Positions 24,938 to 33,023 of a stretch of DNA of 64,000 nt are shown piece after piece. Each line of letters begins with the position of its first letter. Position 1 is the first letter of the stretch. This DNA comes from VRUE01 sp963788975 (GTDB taxonomy: Bacteria > Actinomycetota > Thermoleophilia > Solirubrobacterales > 70-9), in the NCBI GenBank assembly GCA_963788975.1, contig CAWBIJ010000004.1:62001-126000 (forward strand). The letters are read 5' to 3'. The notes under the pieces were generated by a model. That model was not told the DNA's origin and made no database searches. It saw only the letters and a list, made by a program, of their open reading frames with translations. The translations under genes and the position numbers were made by a program.

Positions 24938-25924
24938 GTGAAGCTGATCGTCCAGATCCCTTGCCTGAACGAGGCGGCGACGCTGCCGGCAACCGTGGCC
25001 GACATCCCGCGTCAGATCGAGGGGGTCGATGAGGTCGAGCTGCTGGTGATCGACGACGGCTCAACCGACGGCACTGCCGAGGTCGCGCGCGAGCATGGGG
25101 TCGAGCACATCGTCCGCCTCACCAACAACAAGGGGCTGGCCGCCGGCTTCCAGGCCGGCCTCGATGCCTGCCTGAAGCTAGGCGCCGACGTCATCGTCAA
25201 CACCGACGCCGACAACCAGTACCGCGGCGCCGACATCCCCAAGCTGCTCGTCCCGATCCTGGCCGGCCGCGCCGACATGGTGGTCGGCGACCGCCAGGTG
25301 GCGCGGATCGAGCACTTCTCCGGTCCGAAGAAGGCCCTGCAGCGCCTCGGCAGCTGGGTCGTGCGCCGACTCTCGGGGACCGCGATCGCCGACACCACCT
25401 CGGGCTTCCGCGCCTACAACCGCGAGGCGGCGCTGGGGCTGCTGGTCGTCGACAACTTCACCTACACGCTGGAGAGCCTGATCCAGGCCGGGAAGATGCT
25501 GGTCGCGGTCGACCAGGTCGAGATCGGGGTCAACCCGCAGACGCGCGATTCCCGCCTCTTCGACTCAACCGGTGCCTACGTGCGCCGCAACGCGCTCTCG
25601 ATCCTGCGCATCTACGTCCGCTACGAGCCGCTGCGCGTGTTCGCCACGGCAGGGCTGGCGGTCGGGATCCTCGCCCTCGCCGCCTGGATGCCCTTCCTGC
25701 TCGACTGGATCTTCAACGGCGACAGCAGCGGACACGTCCAGTCGCTGATCCTCGGCGCGGTGCTCTTCATCGCCGCCGTGCAGTTGCTGGCGCTGGGTGT
25801 GATCGGCGACCTCCTCGCCGGCCAGCGGGTGATGACCCAACGGGTGTTCGAGCGGGTGCGACGAGTCGAGCTGGCGCTCGACGTCGAGCCCTCGCACTAC
25901 GAGCGCGGCGCCTCCACGCGCTGA
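24938..25924 (+). CDS. Family 2 glycosyltransferase (dolichol-phosphate mannosyltransferase-like)
   Basis: This 328-aa GT-A enzyme shows VQIPCLNEAATLPATV, LLVIDDGSTDGT, NTDADNQY (metal/nucleotide-sugar binding DxD region) and TSGFRAYNREAA, like polyprenyl-phosphate mannosyl/glucosyltransferases. Two C-terminal membrane helices (about residues 233-257 and 268-292) anchor it. GTG at 24938 is the start. It overlaps the following flippase gene by 1 nt (TGATG), so both probably act in surface polysaccharide or lipid-linked sugar synthesis. Confidence 0.9.
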   Translation: MKLIVQIPCLNEAATLPATVADIPRQIEGVDEVELLVIDDGSTDGTAEVAREHGVEHIVRLTNNKGLAAGFQAGLDACLKLGADVIVNTDADNQYRGADIPKLLVPILAGRADMVVGDRQVARIEHFSGPKKALQRLGSWVVRRLSGTAIADTTSGFRAYNREAALGLLVVDNFTYTLESLIQAGKMLVAVDQVEIGVNPQTRDSRLFDSTGAYVRRNALSILRIYVRYEPLRVFATAGLAVGILALAAWMPFLLDWIFNGDSSGHVQSLILGAVLFIAAVQLLALGVIGDLLAGQRVMTQRVFERVRRVELALDVEPSHYERGASTR

Positions 25925-27375
25925 TGCGGTCGCTCCGCAAAGCGCCGGGCGGAGGCTCGGCGACCGCCGACTACGGCAAGACTGCGAGCTTCCTCGCCGT
26001 CGGCGTCGGCCTTACCGGGGTGATCACCTACGTCTACTTCTTCATCGCCTCACACGTACTGTCCAAGCCCGACTACGGCGAAATCACCGTCGTCTGGTCG
26101 GCCGTCTTCATCACCGTCTCCACCCTCTACCGCCCGGTCGACCAGCTGCTCTCGCGTCACATCTCCGAACGCCTGGCGAAAGGAGAGCCGGTGAGGGAAC
26201 CGATCCTGGTCGCGACCAAGATCCAGCTCGGACTCGCCGCCACCTTCGCCGTGGTCACGCTCGTCCTGCGCGGGCCGATCGAAGACGGCCTGCTGGACGG
26301 CAACGAGACGCTCTACTGGGTCTTCTTCGCCGCGGTCCTCTTCTACGCCGCCAGCTACTTCGCCCGCGGCTACCTGGCCGGCCATCGCCGCTTCGGGCTT
26401 TTCACCGCGATGATCCTCTCCGAGTCGGTCTTCCGCACGCTCTTCGCCGTACTCGTCGCCGTCGGGCTGCTCAGCGGCCAGTCGGCGGTGGCGATCGGGA
26501 TCGTCGCCGCCCCCTTTCTCAGCTTGCTTGTGGTGCCCGCAGTATTCGCGCGACGGACGCGGCGAGACGAACGCGCGGCACCTCCCGAACGGGCGGATAC
26601 TCAAAGCGCCGAGCCAACTGGCTCGGCGCTTGTCCGGGCGGGAGGTGCCGCGCGTTCGTCCGAGGTGGACGACTTCTCGCTGGCCCACGGCGCCGGCTTC
26701 GCCGCGGCGGTGCTGCTGATCATGTTCAGCGAGCAGGTCTTCCTCAACGCCGGGCCGCTGATCGTGCGCGGGCTGGAGGGCGCCGCGGCGGCTGGCTTCA
26801 TCTTCAACGTGCTGATGATCGCGCGGGCACCGCTGCAGCTCTTCCAGGCGGTCTCGACCAGCATCCTCCCCCACCTGACCGAGCTCCACACCAGCGAAGA
26901 GCCGGGCAGCGAGGAGGAGTTCCACCGCTCGGTGCGGATGGTGCTGGCGGCGATCGCCGCCTTCACCGCGATCGTTGCCGTCTCCGTCCTCGTCGCGGGC
27001 CCGGAGCTGATGCAGCTCGCCTTCAGCGACAAGTTCAGCTATGACCGCGCCGGCCTCTGGCTGGTGACCGCCGGGATGGGGCTCTACCTCTCGGCAGTCA
27101 CTGTCAACCAGGCCTGCCTCGCGCAGGGCCAGGTACGTCGTGCCTCAGCGCGCTGGATCGGGTGCGCCGCCTTCTTCGTCGCCTGGTGCTTCCTGGCGCC
27201 GATCGGCGAAGAGTTCCGCCGGGTTGAGGTCGGATTCGCCCTCACGGCGGCCCTGCTCCTCGGCCTACTCTTCCTGATCTACCGGCTGCCACACGAACGA
27301 GCCGAGGACGTGCCGGCCGCTGGCTCGACCGAGGAGCTCGAGGCGCGCCTGGCGGCCGCCGACGAGGGAAGCTAA
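25924..27375 (+). CDS. Polysaccharide/lipid-linked oligosaccharide flippase-like membrane protein (MOP superfamily)
   Basis: This 483-aa polytopic protein resembles Wzx/MATE-type exporters: a first helix near FLAVGVGLTGVITYVYFFIASHVLSK (core GVITYVYFFIASHVL), the YRPVDQLLSRHISERL loop, and repeated hydrophobic helices through LTAALLLGLLFLIYRL. Substrate presumably comes from the glycosyltransferase upstream (inference). A charged Ala/Arg-rich cytoplasmic loop, residues ~215-246, is encoded by a palindromic insertion (26566-26660), separating the N- and C-terminal halves. Confidence 0.82.
   Translation: MRSLRKAPGGGSATADYGKTASFLAVGVGLTGVITYVYFFIASHVLSKPDYGEITVVWSAVFITVSTLYRPVDQLLSRHISERLAKGEPVREPILVATKIQLGLAATFAVVTLVLRGPIEDGLLDGNETLYWVFFAAVLFYAASYFARGYLAGHRRFGLFTAMILSESVFRTLFAVLVAVGLLSGQSAVAIGIVAAPFLSLLVVPAVFARRTRRDERAAPPERADTQSAEPTGSALVRAGGAARSSEVDDFSLAHGAGFAAAVLLIMFSEQVFLNAGPLIVRGLEGAAAAGFIFNVLMIARAPLQLFQAVSTSILPHLTELHTSEEPGSEEEFHRSVRMVLAAIAAFTAIVAVSVLVAGPELMQLAFSDKFSYDRAGLWLVTAGMGLYLSAVTVNQACLAQGQVRRASARWIGCAAFFVAWCFLAPIGEEFRRVEVGFALTAALLLGLLFLIYRLPHERAEDVPAAGSTEELEARLAAADEGS
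26566..26660. repeat. Nested palindromic insertion inside the flippase gene
   Basis: The outer arms 26566-26587 and 26639-26660 are perfectly complementary over 22 bp. An inner 12-bp hairpin (26604-26615 with 26620-26631; AAGCGCCGAGCC-aact-GGCTCGGCGCTT) sits in the centre. The reading frame stays open across it. Two nested perfect stems inside an ORF are hard to explain by protein constraint and point to an inserted element. Confidence 0.8.
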
Positions 27376-27379
27376 GGGC

Positions 27380-29176
27380 ATGGAGGGGCACGATGCCGAG
27401 CTGATTCTCGCCGCCGGCGCCCTGCTCGCCGCCGGGATCGGCGCGGCTCTGATCGCGGAACGGGTCCGTGTTCCGGGCCTGCTCCTATTCCTTGGGCTGG
27501 GGATGCTCGCCGGCTCAGAGGGAATCGGTGGGATCAAGTTCGACGACGACGAGCTGGCCCGCACCCTGGGCACGATCGCGCTGATCCTGATCCTCTTCGA
27601 GGGCGGCCTGACCGCCGGCTGGCGCGAGATCAGGCCGGTGCTGGGGACCGCCGCCTCGCTGGCCACCATCGGCACGGTCGTGACCGCGGTCATCGCGGGC
27701 CTAGCGGCGCAGTGGATCTTCGACCTGAGCACGCTGGAGGGGATGCTGGTCGGGGCCGCGATCGCCGCCACCGACTCGGCCGCGATCTTCGCCGTCCTGC
27801 GCCGTTCGACCCTGGAGAAGCGGCTGGCCCGCTCGCTCGAGGGAGAGTCCGGGATGAACGACCCGGTCGCGCTGCTGCTGGTGATCGGATTCATCGAATG
27901 GATCCAGGACCCCGGTTACGGACTTGCCGACATGGCCGGTCTGCTCGCGCTGAAGCTGGCACTGGGCGCCGCCATCGGGCTGGCCCTGGGACGGATCGTG
28001 GTCGCGGCCCTGAACAAGGTGCGGCTACCCACTGATGGGATCTACCCGGTCGCGACGATCGCGATCGCCGGCCTCGCCTACGGCCTCGCCGAGGTCGCCC
28101 ACGGCTCCGGCCTGCTCGCCACCTACCTGACCGCGCTGGCGCTGGGGTCGGGCAACATCCCCGCGCGACGCACCATCGTCGCCTTCCACGAGGGGGTCGG
28201 CTGGGTCGCCCAGATCGGCCTCTTCGTCCTGCTCGGGCTGCTCGTCTTCCCGAGCGCGCTTGGCGATGTCGCGGTCGAGGGGCTGGCCCTCTCGGCGGTG
28301 CTGATCCTCGTCGCGCGTCCGTTCGCCGCTCTCGCTGCCACCCTCTTCTCTCCCTTCGGCATGCGCGAGCGGGCGATGCTCGGCTGGGCCGGCCTGCGCG
28401 GCGCGACGCCGATCTGGCTCGCAACCTTCCCCGTCGTCGCCGGCGTCGCCGGCGGCGAGGAGCTGTTCGCGATCGTCTTCTTCGTCGTCGTCACCTCGAC
28501 CCTGATCCAGGGAGCGAGCTTCGAGCCGCTGGCGCAGCGGCTCGGGTTGACCACCGACGAGCCAGCCCTGCCCCGCCGCCTGCTCGAGTCGGGCCGAATT
28601 CGTCGCATGGGCGGCGACGTGATCGCTTATCGCCTTCGTCCTGGAGCGGCCGCCGCTGGTCACCTGGTGCGAGAACTGGGCCTGCCGCGGGAGGCGCTGG
28701 TCAACGTAATCGTGCGCGACGGGCGGGCGCTCCCACCGCGCGGCTCGACCCAGCTCAAAGCGGGCGACGAGCTGCACGTGCTGGTACGGGGCGAGCTGCG
28801 CGACGAGGTCGAGAAGCTGACGCGGCGCTGGCACGAGGGGCCGATCGGCACGCCGCCGGTGCCGAAACTGCCCCGCACCGGCGCCACCCAGGTCTTCACC
28901 GTCCGCCCCGGGGGCGACATCGAGGACCCCTCAGACCCGAAGGAGGTCGACGGCGTCGCCGTGATCGCGATCCTGCGCAGCCGCCGGGACCGCTCCAGCG
29001 CCCTGGTGGCGCTGGCCGACGGCCGTTACTCGGTGACCACCGAAGGCGTGGTCGCGATCGGCGGCCGCCAGGCGTTGGTCCGCTGGTCCGAACGTCGGGC
29101 CGAGCGAGTCGGCGACGATCCGCCGGAGCGCGCTTGGTGGCAGGAGGTAATCGGCGCGCTGATCGCGAGGGGCTAG
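27380..29176 (+). CDS. CPA1-family K+/Na+:H+ antiporter with TrkA-C domain (NhaP2-like)
   Basis: This 598-aa protein has about 12 membrane helices (residues 1-385) with the antiporter motif AIAATDSAAIFAVL and GESGMNDPVALLLV, typical of CPA1 exchangers. A C-terminal TrkA-C/RCK-C domain (about 410-480: RLRPGAAAAGHLVRELGLP ... LKAGDELHVLVRG) follows, with a further cytoplasmic domain to the end. Such proteins exchange K+ or Na+ for H+ and are regulated by nucleotides. It starts 4 nt after the flippase and converges on rpe. Confidence 0.88.
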   Translation: MEGHDAELILAAGALLAAGIGAALIAERVRVPGLLLFLGLGMLAGSEGIGGIKFDDDELARTLGTIALILILFEGGLTAGWREIRPVLGTAASLATIGTVVTAVIAGLAAQWIFDLSTLEGMLVGAAIAATDSAAIFAVLRRSTLEKRLARSLEGESGMNDPVALLLVIGFIEWIQDPGYGLADMAGLLALKLALGAAIGLALGRIVVAALNKVRLPTDGIYPVATIAIAGLAYGLAEVAHGSGLLATYLTALALGSGNIPARRTIVAFHEGVGWVAQIGLFVLLGLLVFPSALGDVAVEGLALSAVLILVARPFAALAATLFSPFGMRERAMLGWAGLRGATPIWLATFPVVAGVAGGEELFAIVFFVVVTSTLIQGASFEPLAQRLGLTTDEPALPRRLLESGRIRRMGGDVIAYRLRPGAAAAGHLVRELGLPREALVNVIVRDGRALPPRGSTQLKAGDELHVLVRGELRDEVEKLTRRWHEGPIGTPPVPKLPRTGATQVFTVRPGGDIEDPSDPKEVDGVAVIAILRSRRDRSSALVALADGRYSVTTEGVVAIGGRQALVRWSERRAERVGDDPPERAWWQEVIGALIARG

Positions 29177-29859
29177 GTCGCCTTGGCGACGCTGGCGATC
29201 CCGGTGTAGGCCGCGGCCGGGTCGTCGGAGCCGAAGACGGCGGAGCCGGCGACGAAGAGGGAAGCGCCGGCCTCGGCGGCTGCGCCGGCCGTGGAGGCGT
29301 GGATGCCGCCATCGACCTCGATCTTGGCGTCGCCCACCAGCGGCGCCAGGCGCGCGACCTTGTCGAGGGTGCTCTCGATCAGGGTCTGCCCGCCCCAGCC
29401 GGGGTTGATCGTCATGCAGAGGAAGATGTCGGCGAAGCCGCGCAGCTCGGTCACGGCCTCGACCGGAGTGGCGGGGTTGAAGGCGATGCCCGCCAGGCAG
29501 CCGAGATCGCGAATCGCACTCAGGGTTCGGCTGGCGTGCGCCGAGGCCTCGATGTGGAAGGTGATCGAGTCGGCACCGGCCTCGGCGAATTCCTCGATCT
29601 GGCGTTCGGGCTGCTCGATCATCAGGTGGACGTCGAGCACGCCCCCCGCCTCGTGGACCTGATCGGCGATCGAGGAGGCGATCAACGGGCCGATCGTGAT
29701 CGGCGGGACGAAGTGGCCGTCCATCACGTCGAAGTGGATCACCCGCGCCCCGACGTCCATCACCTCGTCGAGCTGCGCCCCCAAGCGCGAGAAGTCGGCC
29801 GAGAGGATCGACGGCGCGACCCGTGGAGCGCCGATCAGCTCCTTCATCCGCTCGCTCAT
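29173..29859 (-). CDS. rpe: Ribulose-phosphate 3-epimerase
   Basis: Rpe interconverts ribulose 5-phosphate and xylulose 5-phosphate in the pentose-phosphate pathway. The 228-aa TIM barrel shows APSILSADFSRLG, IHFDVMDGHFVPPITIGP, LDVHLMIEQPE, FNPATPVEA, TINPGWGGQ and VDGGIHASTA. ATG at 29859 overlaps the upstream zinc-ribbon stop by 4 nt, which fixes the start. It is the last gene of priA-def-fmt-rsmB-(zinc ribbon)-rpe. Confidence 0.96.
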   Translation of the reverse strand: MSERMKELIGAPRVAPSILSADFSRLGAQLDEVMDVGARVIHFDVMDGHFVPPITIGPLIASSIADQVHEAGGVLDVHLMIEQPERQIEEFAEAGADSITFHIEASAHASRTLSAIRDLGCLAGIAFNPATPVEAVTELRGFADIFLCMTINPGWGGQTLIESTLDKVARLAPLVGDAKIEVDGGIHASTAGAAAEAGASLFVAGSAVFGSDDPAAAYTGIASVAKAT

Positions 29860-30095
29860 ACAGGCCTCAGCATGGAGTCTCCGCAGATCTGGCAGGTCAT
29901 GTCCTCGGTGGTGCTCATCCGGGCGATCGTCTGGTGTTCGCCGCAGTTGGGGCACTGCGAGACCAGCTCGAAGCGGCGCAGACAGTACACGCAGCGGAAG
30001 CGGCCGGGTAGCTGCGTGGGCCTCAGCCAGGGCTCGCCGCAGCCGGGACAGGCCGGCCGCCGCAGCACGCTCTCCGCATCGCTCCCGGCGCTCAT
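29856..30095 (-). CDS. Small zinc-ribbon protein
   Basis: This 79-aa protein carries four CxxC pairs (CPGC, CVYC, CPNC, CQIC), suggesting two zinc ribbons. I do not recognise a named family. It lies between rsmB (3 nt away) and rpe (4-nt overlap), so it is translated with translation/ribosome-modification genes. A role in RNA or protein binding is possible but not shown. Confidence 0.72.
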   Translation of the reverse strand: MSAGSDAESVLRRPACPGCGEPWLRPTQLPGRFRCVYCLRRFELVSQCPNCGEHQTIARMSTTEDMTCQICGDSMLRPV

Positions 30096-30098
30096 CGC

Positions 30099-31388
30099 CT
30101 AACCATCATCCCGCCTCAGGCGGCAGATGAAGAAGCCGGTGGTGCGATCGCGGTCGGGGCGCAGCTGCCAGCGCTCGCCGCCGGCGACCCGCTCCTCGTT
30201 CTCGCGGCGGCTAATGGTGCAGGTTGCATAGACCAGCGTTCCGCCGGGGCGGAGGGACTCGAGCGCCCTCTCCAGGAGCTGTGACTGGACCTCGACGAGG
30301 CGCTCGATCGCCGCTGGGGACTTGCGCCAGCGCGCGTCGGGTCGCGAGGCGAGCGCGCCGAGGTCAGAGCAGGGTGCGTCGAGCAGGACCCGGTCGAATC
30401 CGGGCGCGATGCCGGGCTGCGAGCCGTCCGCCTCGATCACGGTGACGCTGCGCAGGCCGAGACGGCGGGCCTGGGCCGCGACCTCGGCGGCGCGGTTGGG
30501 GTCCTGCTCGACCGAGATCACCTCCCCTCGATCCTCCATGCGGGCGGCGATCTGACCGGTCTTGATCCCGGGGCCGGCGCAAAGGTCGAGGACGTGCTCG
30601 CCCGGCTGGGGATCGAGCACTTCGACGGCGGCAGCGGAGCCACGGCTCTGCGGCGTCAGCTCGCCGCCGGCGACCAGCTCCGGGACGATCTCCCCGGTCC
30701 GGCCCTGGACGACGATCATCTCCGGCGCCGCCAGGGGCCACTCGCCGCCTGCGGGGCTTGCCTCCACCCCCGCCTCGCGCAACTTCGCCAGTACCACCTC
30801 GCGATCCGTGGCCAGGGTGTTGACCCGGAAGGCAGACTCGGCGGGCTCGTTGCAGGCGGCGAGCATGGAGCGCGCCGCCTCGGCGCCGAGCTCCTCCCAC
30901 CACATCTGCGCCAGCCAGAGCGGCGCCGAGTGGGCGACGGCGGCGAGCTCGGGAGTCGAGTCGTCGCCGAGCAGGGAGGCGGTGAGCTCGTCGCGCTCGC
31001 GGGTCGCGCGCCGCAGCACCGCGTTGACGAGCCCGGCGGCGTGGGCGGCGCCGGCCCTCTTGACCAACTCGACCGACTGGTCCACCGCCGCGTGATCTGG
31101 GGTGCCGTCGGCGAAGAGCAGCTCGAAGAGACCGAGCCGCAGGCCGGCCAGCACCGGTGGGTCGAGCCGGTGCGGCGGCCGGTCGCTGAGGCGCGAGATC
31201 GCCGCGTCGGCGGTGCCGCGCCGCTGCACGGCGCCATAGGCGAGGCGCTGGGCCTGGGCCCGCTCGCGCCCGGCGAGGCCCTGAGCGTCGGCCGCCTCGG
31301 CGAAGGCGCGCTCGGTGTGGGCGTCGTCCTCGAAGGTGGCGCGGATGACGCCGAAGGCCAGCGCGCGGGCCGGGGCGACCTCGCTCAC
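30099..31388 (-). CDS. rsmB: 16S rRNA (cytosine967-C5)-methyltransferase RsmB
   Basis: RsmB makes m5C967 in 16S rRNA. The 429-aa protein has an N-terminal NusB-like domain (ALAFGVIRATFEDDAHTERAF ... AAGLVNAVLRRA). The C-terminal SAM domain has VLDLCAGPGIKTGQIA, motif IV LLDAPCSDLGAL (Cys) and motif VI LVYATCTISRREN (catalytic Cys). GTG 31386-31388 overlaps the fmt stop by 4 nt. Confidence 0.94.
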   Translation of the reverse strand: MSEVAPARALAFGVIRATFEDDAHTERAFAEAADAQGLAGRERAQAQRLAYGAVQRRGTADAAISRLSDRPPHRLDPPVLAGLRLGLFELLFADGTPDHAAVDQSVELVKRAGAAHAAGLVNAVLRRATRERDELTASLLGDDSTPELAAVAHSAPLWLAQMWWEELGAEAARSMLAACNEPAESAFRVNTLATDREVVLAKLREAGVEASPAGGEWPLAAPEMIVVQGRTGEIVPELVAGGELTPQSRGSAAAVEVLDPQPGEHVLDLCAGPGIKTGQIAARMEDRGEVISVEQDPNRAAEVAAQARRLGLRSVTVIEADGSQPGIAPGFDRVLLDAPCSDLGALASRPDARWRKSPAAIERLVEVQSQLLERALESLRPGGTLVYATCTISRRENEERVAGGERWQLRPDRDRTTGFFICRLRRDDG

Positions 31389-32287
31389 AGTTTCGGCACG
31401 GAGTGGCCGCGCAGGTAGGCGTCCGCTGCCATCGGCTTGCCGCCCGGGGGCTGGACCACGTCAAGACGCAGCGCCCCCCGCCCGCAGCCGAGTAAGAGCG
31501 CCCCCCACTCGGCCTTCAGCACGCCCGCCCGGACGCCGACGTCGACGGCGCGGGCACGCCGCACGCCGAGCCTGCCCTCCGCCGTCTCCAGGAAGGCGCC
31601 GACGTGCGGGGTGAGGGCGCGGACGGTTCGCGCCAGCTCAGCCGCCGGGCGGGAAGGGTCGAGGCAGCGCTCAGCAGGATCGATCTTCTCGGCGTAGGTC
31701 GCGGCCGCGTCGTCCTGCTCCTCGAGCTCCAGCCTTCCTTCGGCCCGCAGGTCGAGGGCGCCCACCATCAGCTCTCCTCCGCACTCGGCGAGTCGCTCCG
31801 ACAGCGTCTCGAAATCGTCCTCGGGCCCAATCGCGACCTCCTCGCGGGAGGCAACCGGGCCCGAGTCGAGCCCGGCGGTGACCTCCATCACGCAGACCCC
31901 GGTGAGCTCGTCGCCGGCCATGATCGCCCGCTCGATCGGCGCCGCCCCGCGCCAGCGCGGCAGCAGCGACGGGTGGACGTTGAGCATCGGCAGCTCGGAA
32001 AGGAGCGGCTCGCGCAGCAGCTGCCCGAAGGCGCAGACGACTGCCAGCTCGGGCTGTGCGGCGCGGATCCGCTCCAGTGCCGGCTCGTCGTTGACGCTCC
32101 CTGCCTGCAGCAGCTCGATGCCCAGCTCGCGCGCCGCCTCGGCGGCCGGCGGCGACGACGTCTTCCTGCCGCGCCCCTTCGGACGATCGGGAGGGGTGAC
32201 GACCAGCGACGGCTTGTGCGGCGAGTCGGCGAGTCGGCGCAGGACCGTGACCGCGAACTCCGAGGTGCCGAGGAAGACGGTGCGCAC
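31385..32287 (-). CDS. fmt: Methionyl-tRNA formyltransferase
   Basis: Fmt formylates initiator Met-tRNA. The 300-aa protein has VFLGTSEFAVTVLRRL, the catalytic region LNVHPSLLPRWRGAAPIERAI (Asn, His) and a C-terminal OB-like domain. It follows def on the same strand, so the formylase and deformylase are co-expressed. The start is GTG at 32287, directly adjacent to the def stop. Confidence 0.96.
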   Translation of the reverse strand: MRTVFLGTSEFAVTVLRRLADSPHKPSLVVTPPDRPKGRGRKTSSPPAAEAARELGIELLQAGSVNDEPALERIRAAQPELAVVCAFGQLLREPLLSELPMLNVHPSLLPRWRGAAPIERAIMAGDELTGVCVMEVTAGLDSGPVASREEVAIGPEDDFETLSERLAECGGELMVGALDLRAEGRLELEEQDDAAATYAEKIDPAERCLDPSRPAAELARTVRALTPHVGAFLETAEGRLGVRRARAVDVGVRAGVLKAEWGALLLGCGRGALRLDVVQPPGGKPMAADAYLRGHSVPKL

Positions 32288-32935
32288 TCAGACGTCGGTC
32301 CGCGACTCGACGTGGTGCTCGCCGTCGACCTCCGGGCCCTCGCCCTCAGCGTGCTGCGGGCTGTAGGTGCCTCCCTCGCGCAGCGCTCGCAGGGCGCCCT
32401 TGCGCTGGTCGTGCGGAGCGTGATCGAGGATCAGCACCCCGTCGAGGTGATCGATCTCGTGCTGGAGCACCCGTGCCTCGAGTCCCGACGCCTCGACCTG
32501 CACAGGCTCGCCGTCGAGGTCGAGGCCGGTGACGCGCGCGTGCAGCGGACGCTCGACGTCCATCGAGACGCCGGGCAAGCTGAGACAGCCCTCCTCGGCG
32601 ACGACGAGCACGTCCGACGCCCACTCGACCTCAGGGTTGAGCAGCGCCGTCGGCTCGCTGTCGGGGCCGGCCTGGAAGACGAGCACGCGGCGCAGCACCC
32701 CCAGCTGGGTGGCGGCGAGTCCGACGCCCATGCCATCGCGCATGATCCCGATCATCCGCTCGACCTCGGCGCGCAGCTCCGGGCCGAACTCGGTGACCGG
32801 CGAGGCCCTGCTCTTGAGGACGGGGTCGCCGAACTTGACCACCTGGGCGAGGGCGGCATCGCGCCGCGCGATCAGCTCGCGTTCGAGCTCCCCGCGCTCG
32901 GCGTCGTTGGTCTCTGCCTCAGCTCTATCGCTCAC
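32288..32935 (-). CDS. def: Peptide deformylase
   Basis: Def removes the N-formyl group from nascent proteins. The metal-site motifs are GVGLAATQLG, EGCLSLPG (Cys ligand) and QHEIDHLDG (His ligands and catalytic Glu). The 215-aa protein has N-terminal and C-terminal charged extensions beyond the ~170-aa core. It is separated from priA by an 88-bp gap largely filled by a palindrome. Confidence 0.96.
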   Translation of the reverse strand: MSDRAEAETNDAERGELERELIARRDAALAQVVKFGDPVLKSRASPVTEFGPELRAEVERMIGIMRDGMGVGLAATQLGVLRRVLVFQAGPDSEPTALLNPEVEWASDVLVVAEEGCLSLPGVSMDVERPLHARVTGLDLDGEPVQVEASGLEARVLQHEIDHLDGVLILDHAPHDQRKGALRALREGGTYSPQHAEGEGPEVDGEHHVESRTDV

Positions 32936-32951
32936 AGATCAATTCTATGGA

Positions 32952-33023
32952 CCGCCCCAACGGATCGAGTTCGCCTTTTCCCGGCCCATAGGACGCATAA
33001 AGGCGAACTCACCGGAGGGGCGG
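32952..33023. repeat. Palindrome between def and priA
   Basis: GAGTTCGCCTTT (32967-32978) pairs perfectly with AAAGGCGAACTC (32999-33010), with a 20-nt loop. Outer segments CCGCCCC (32952-32958) and GGGGCGG (33017-33023) also pair. It abuts the priA stop codon (33024-33026) and may be a terminator or attenuator between priA and def. Confidence 0.6.
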
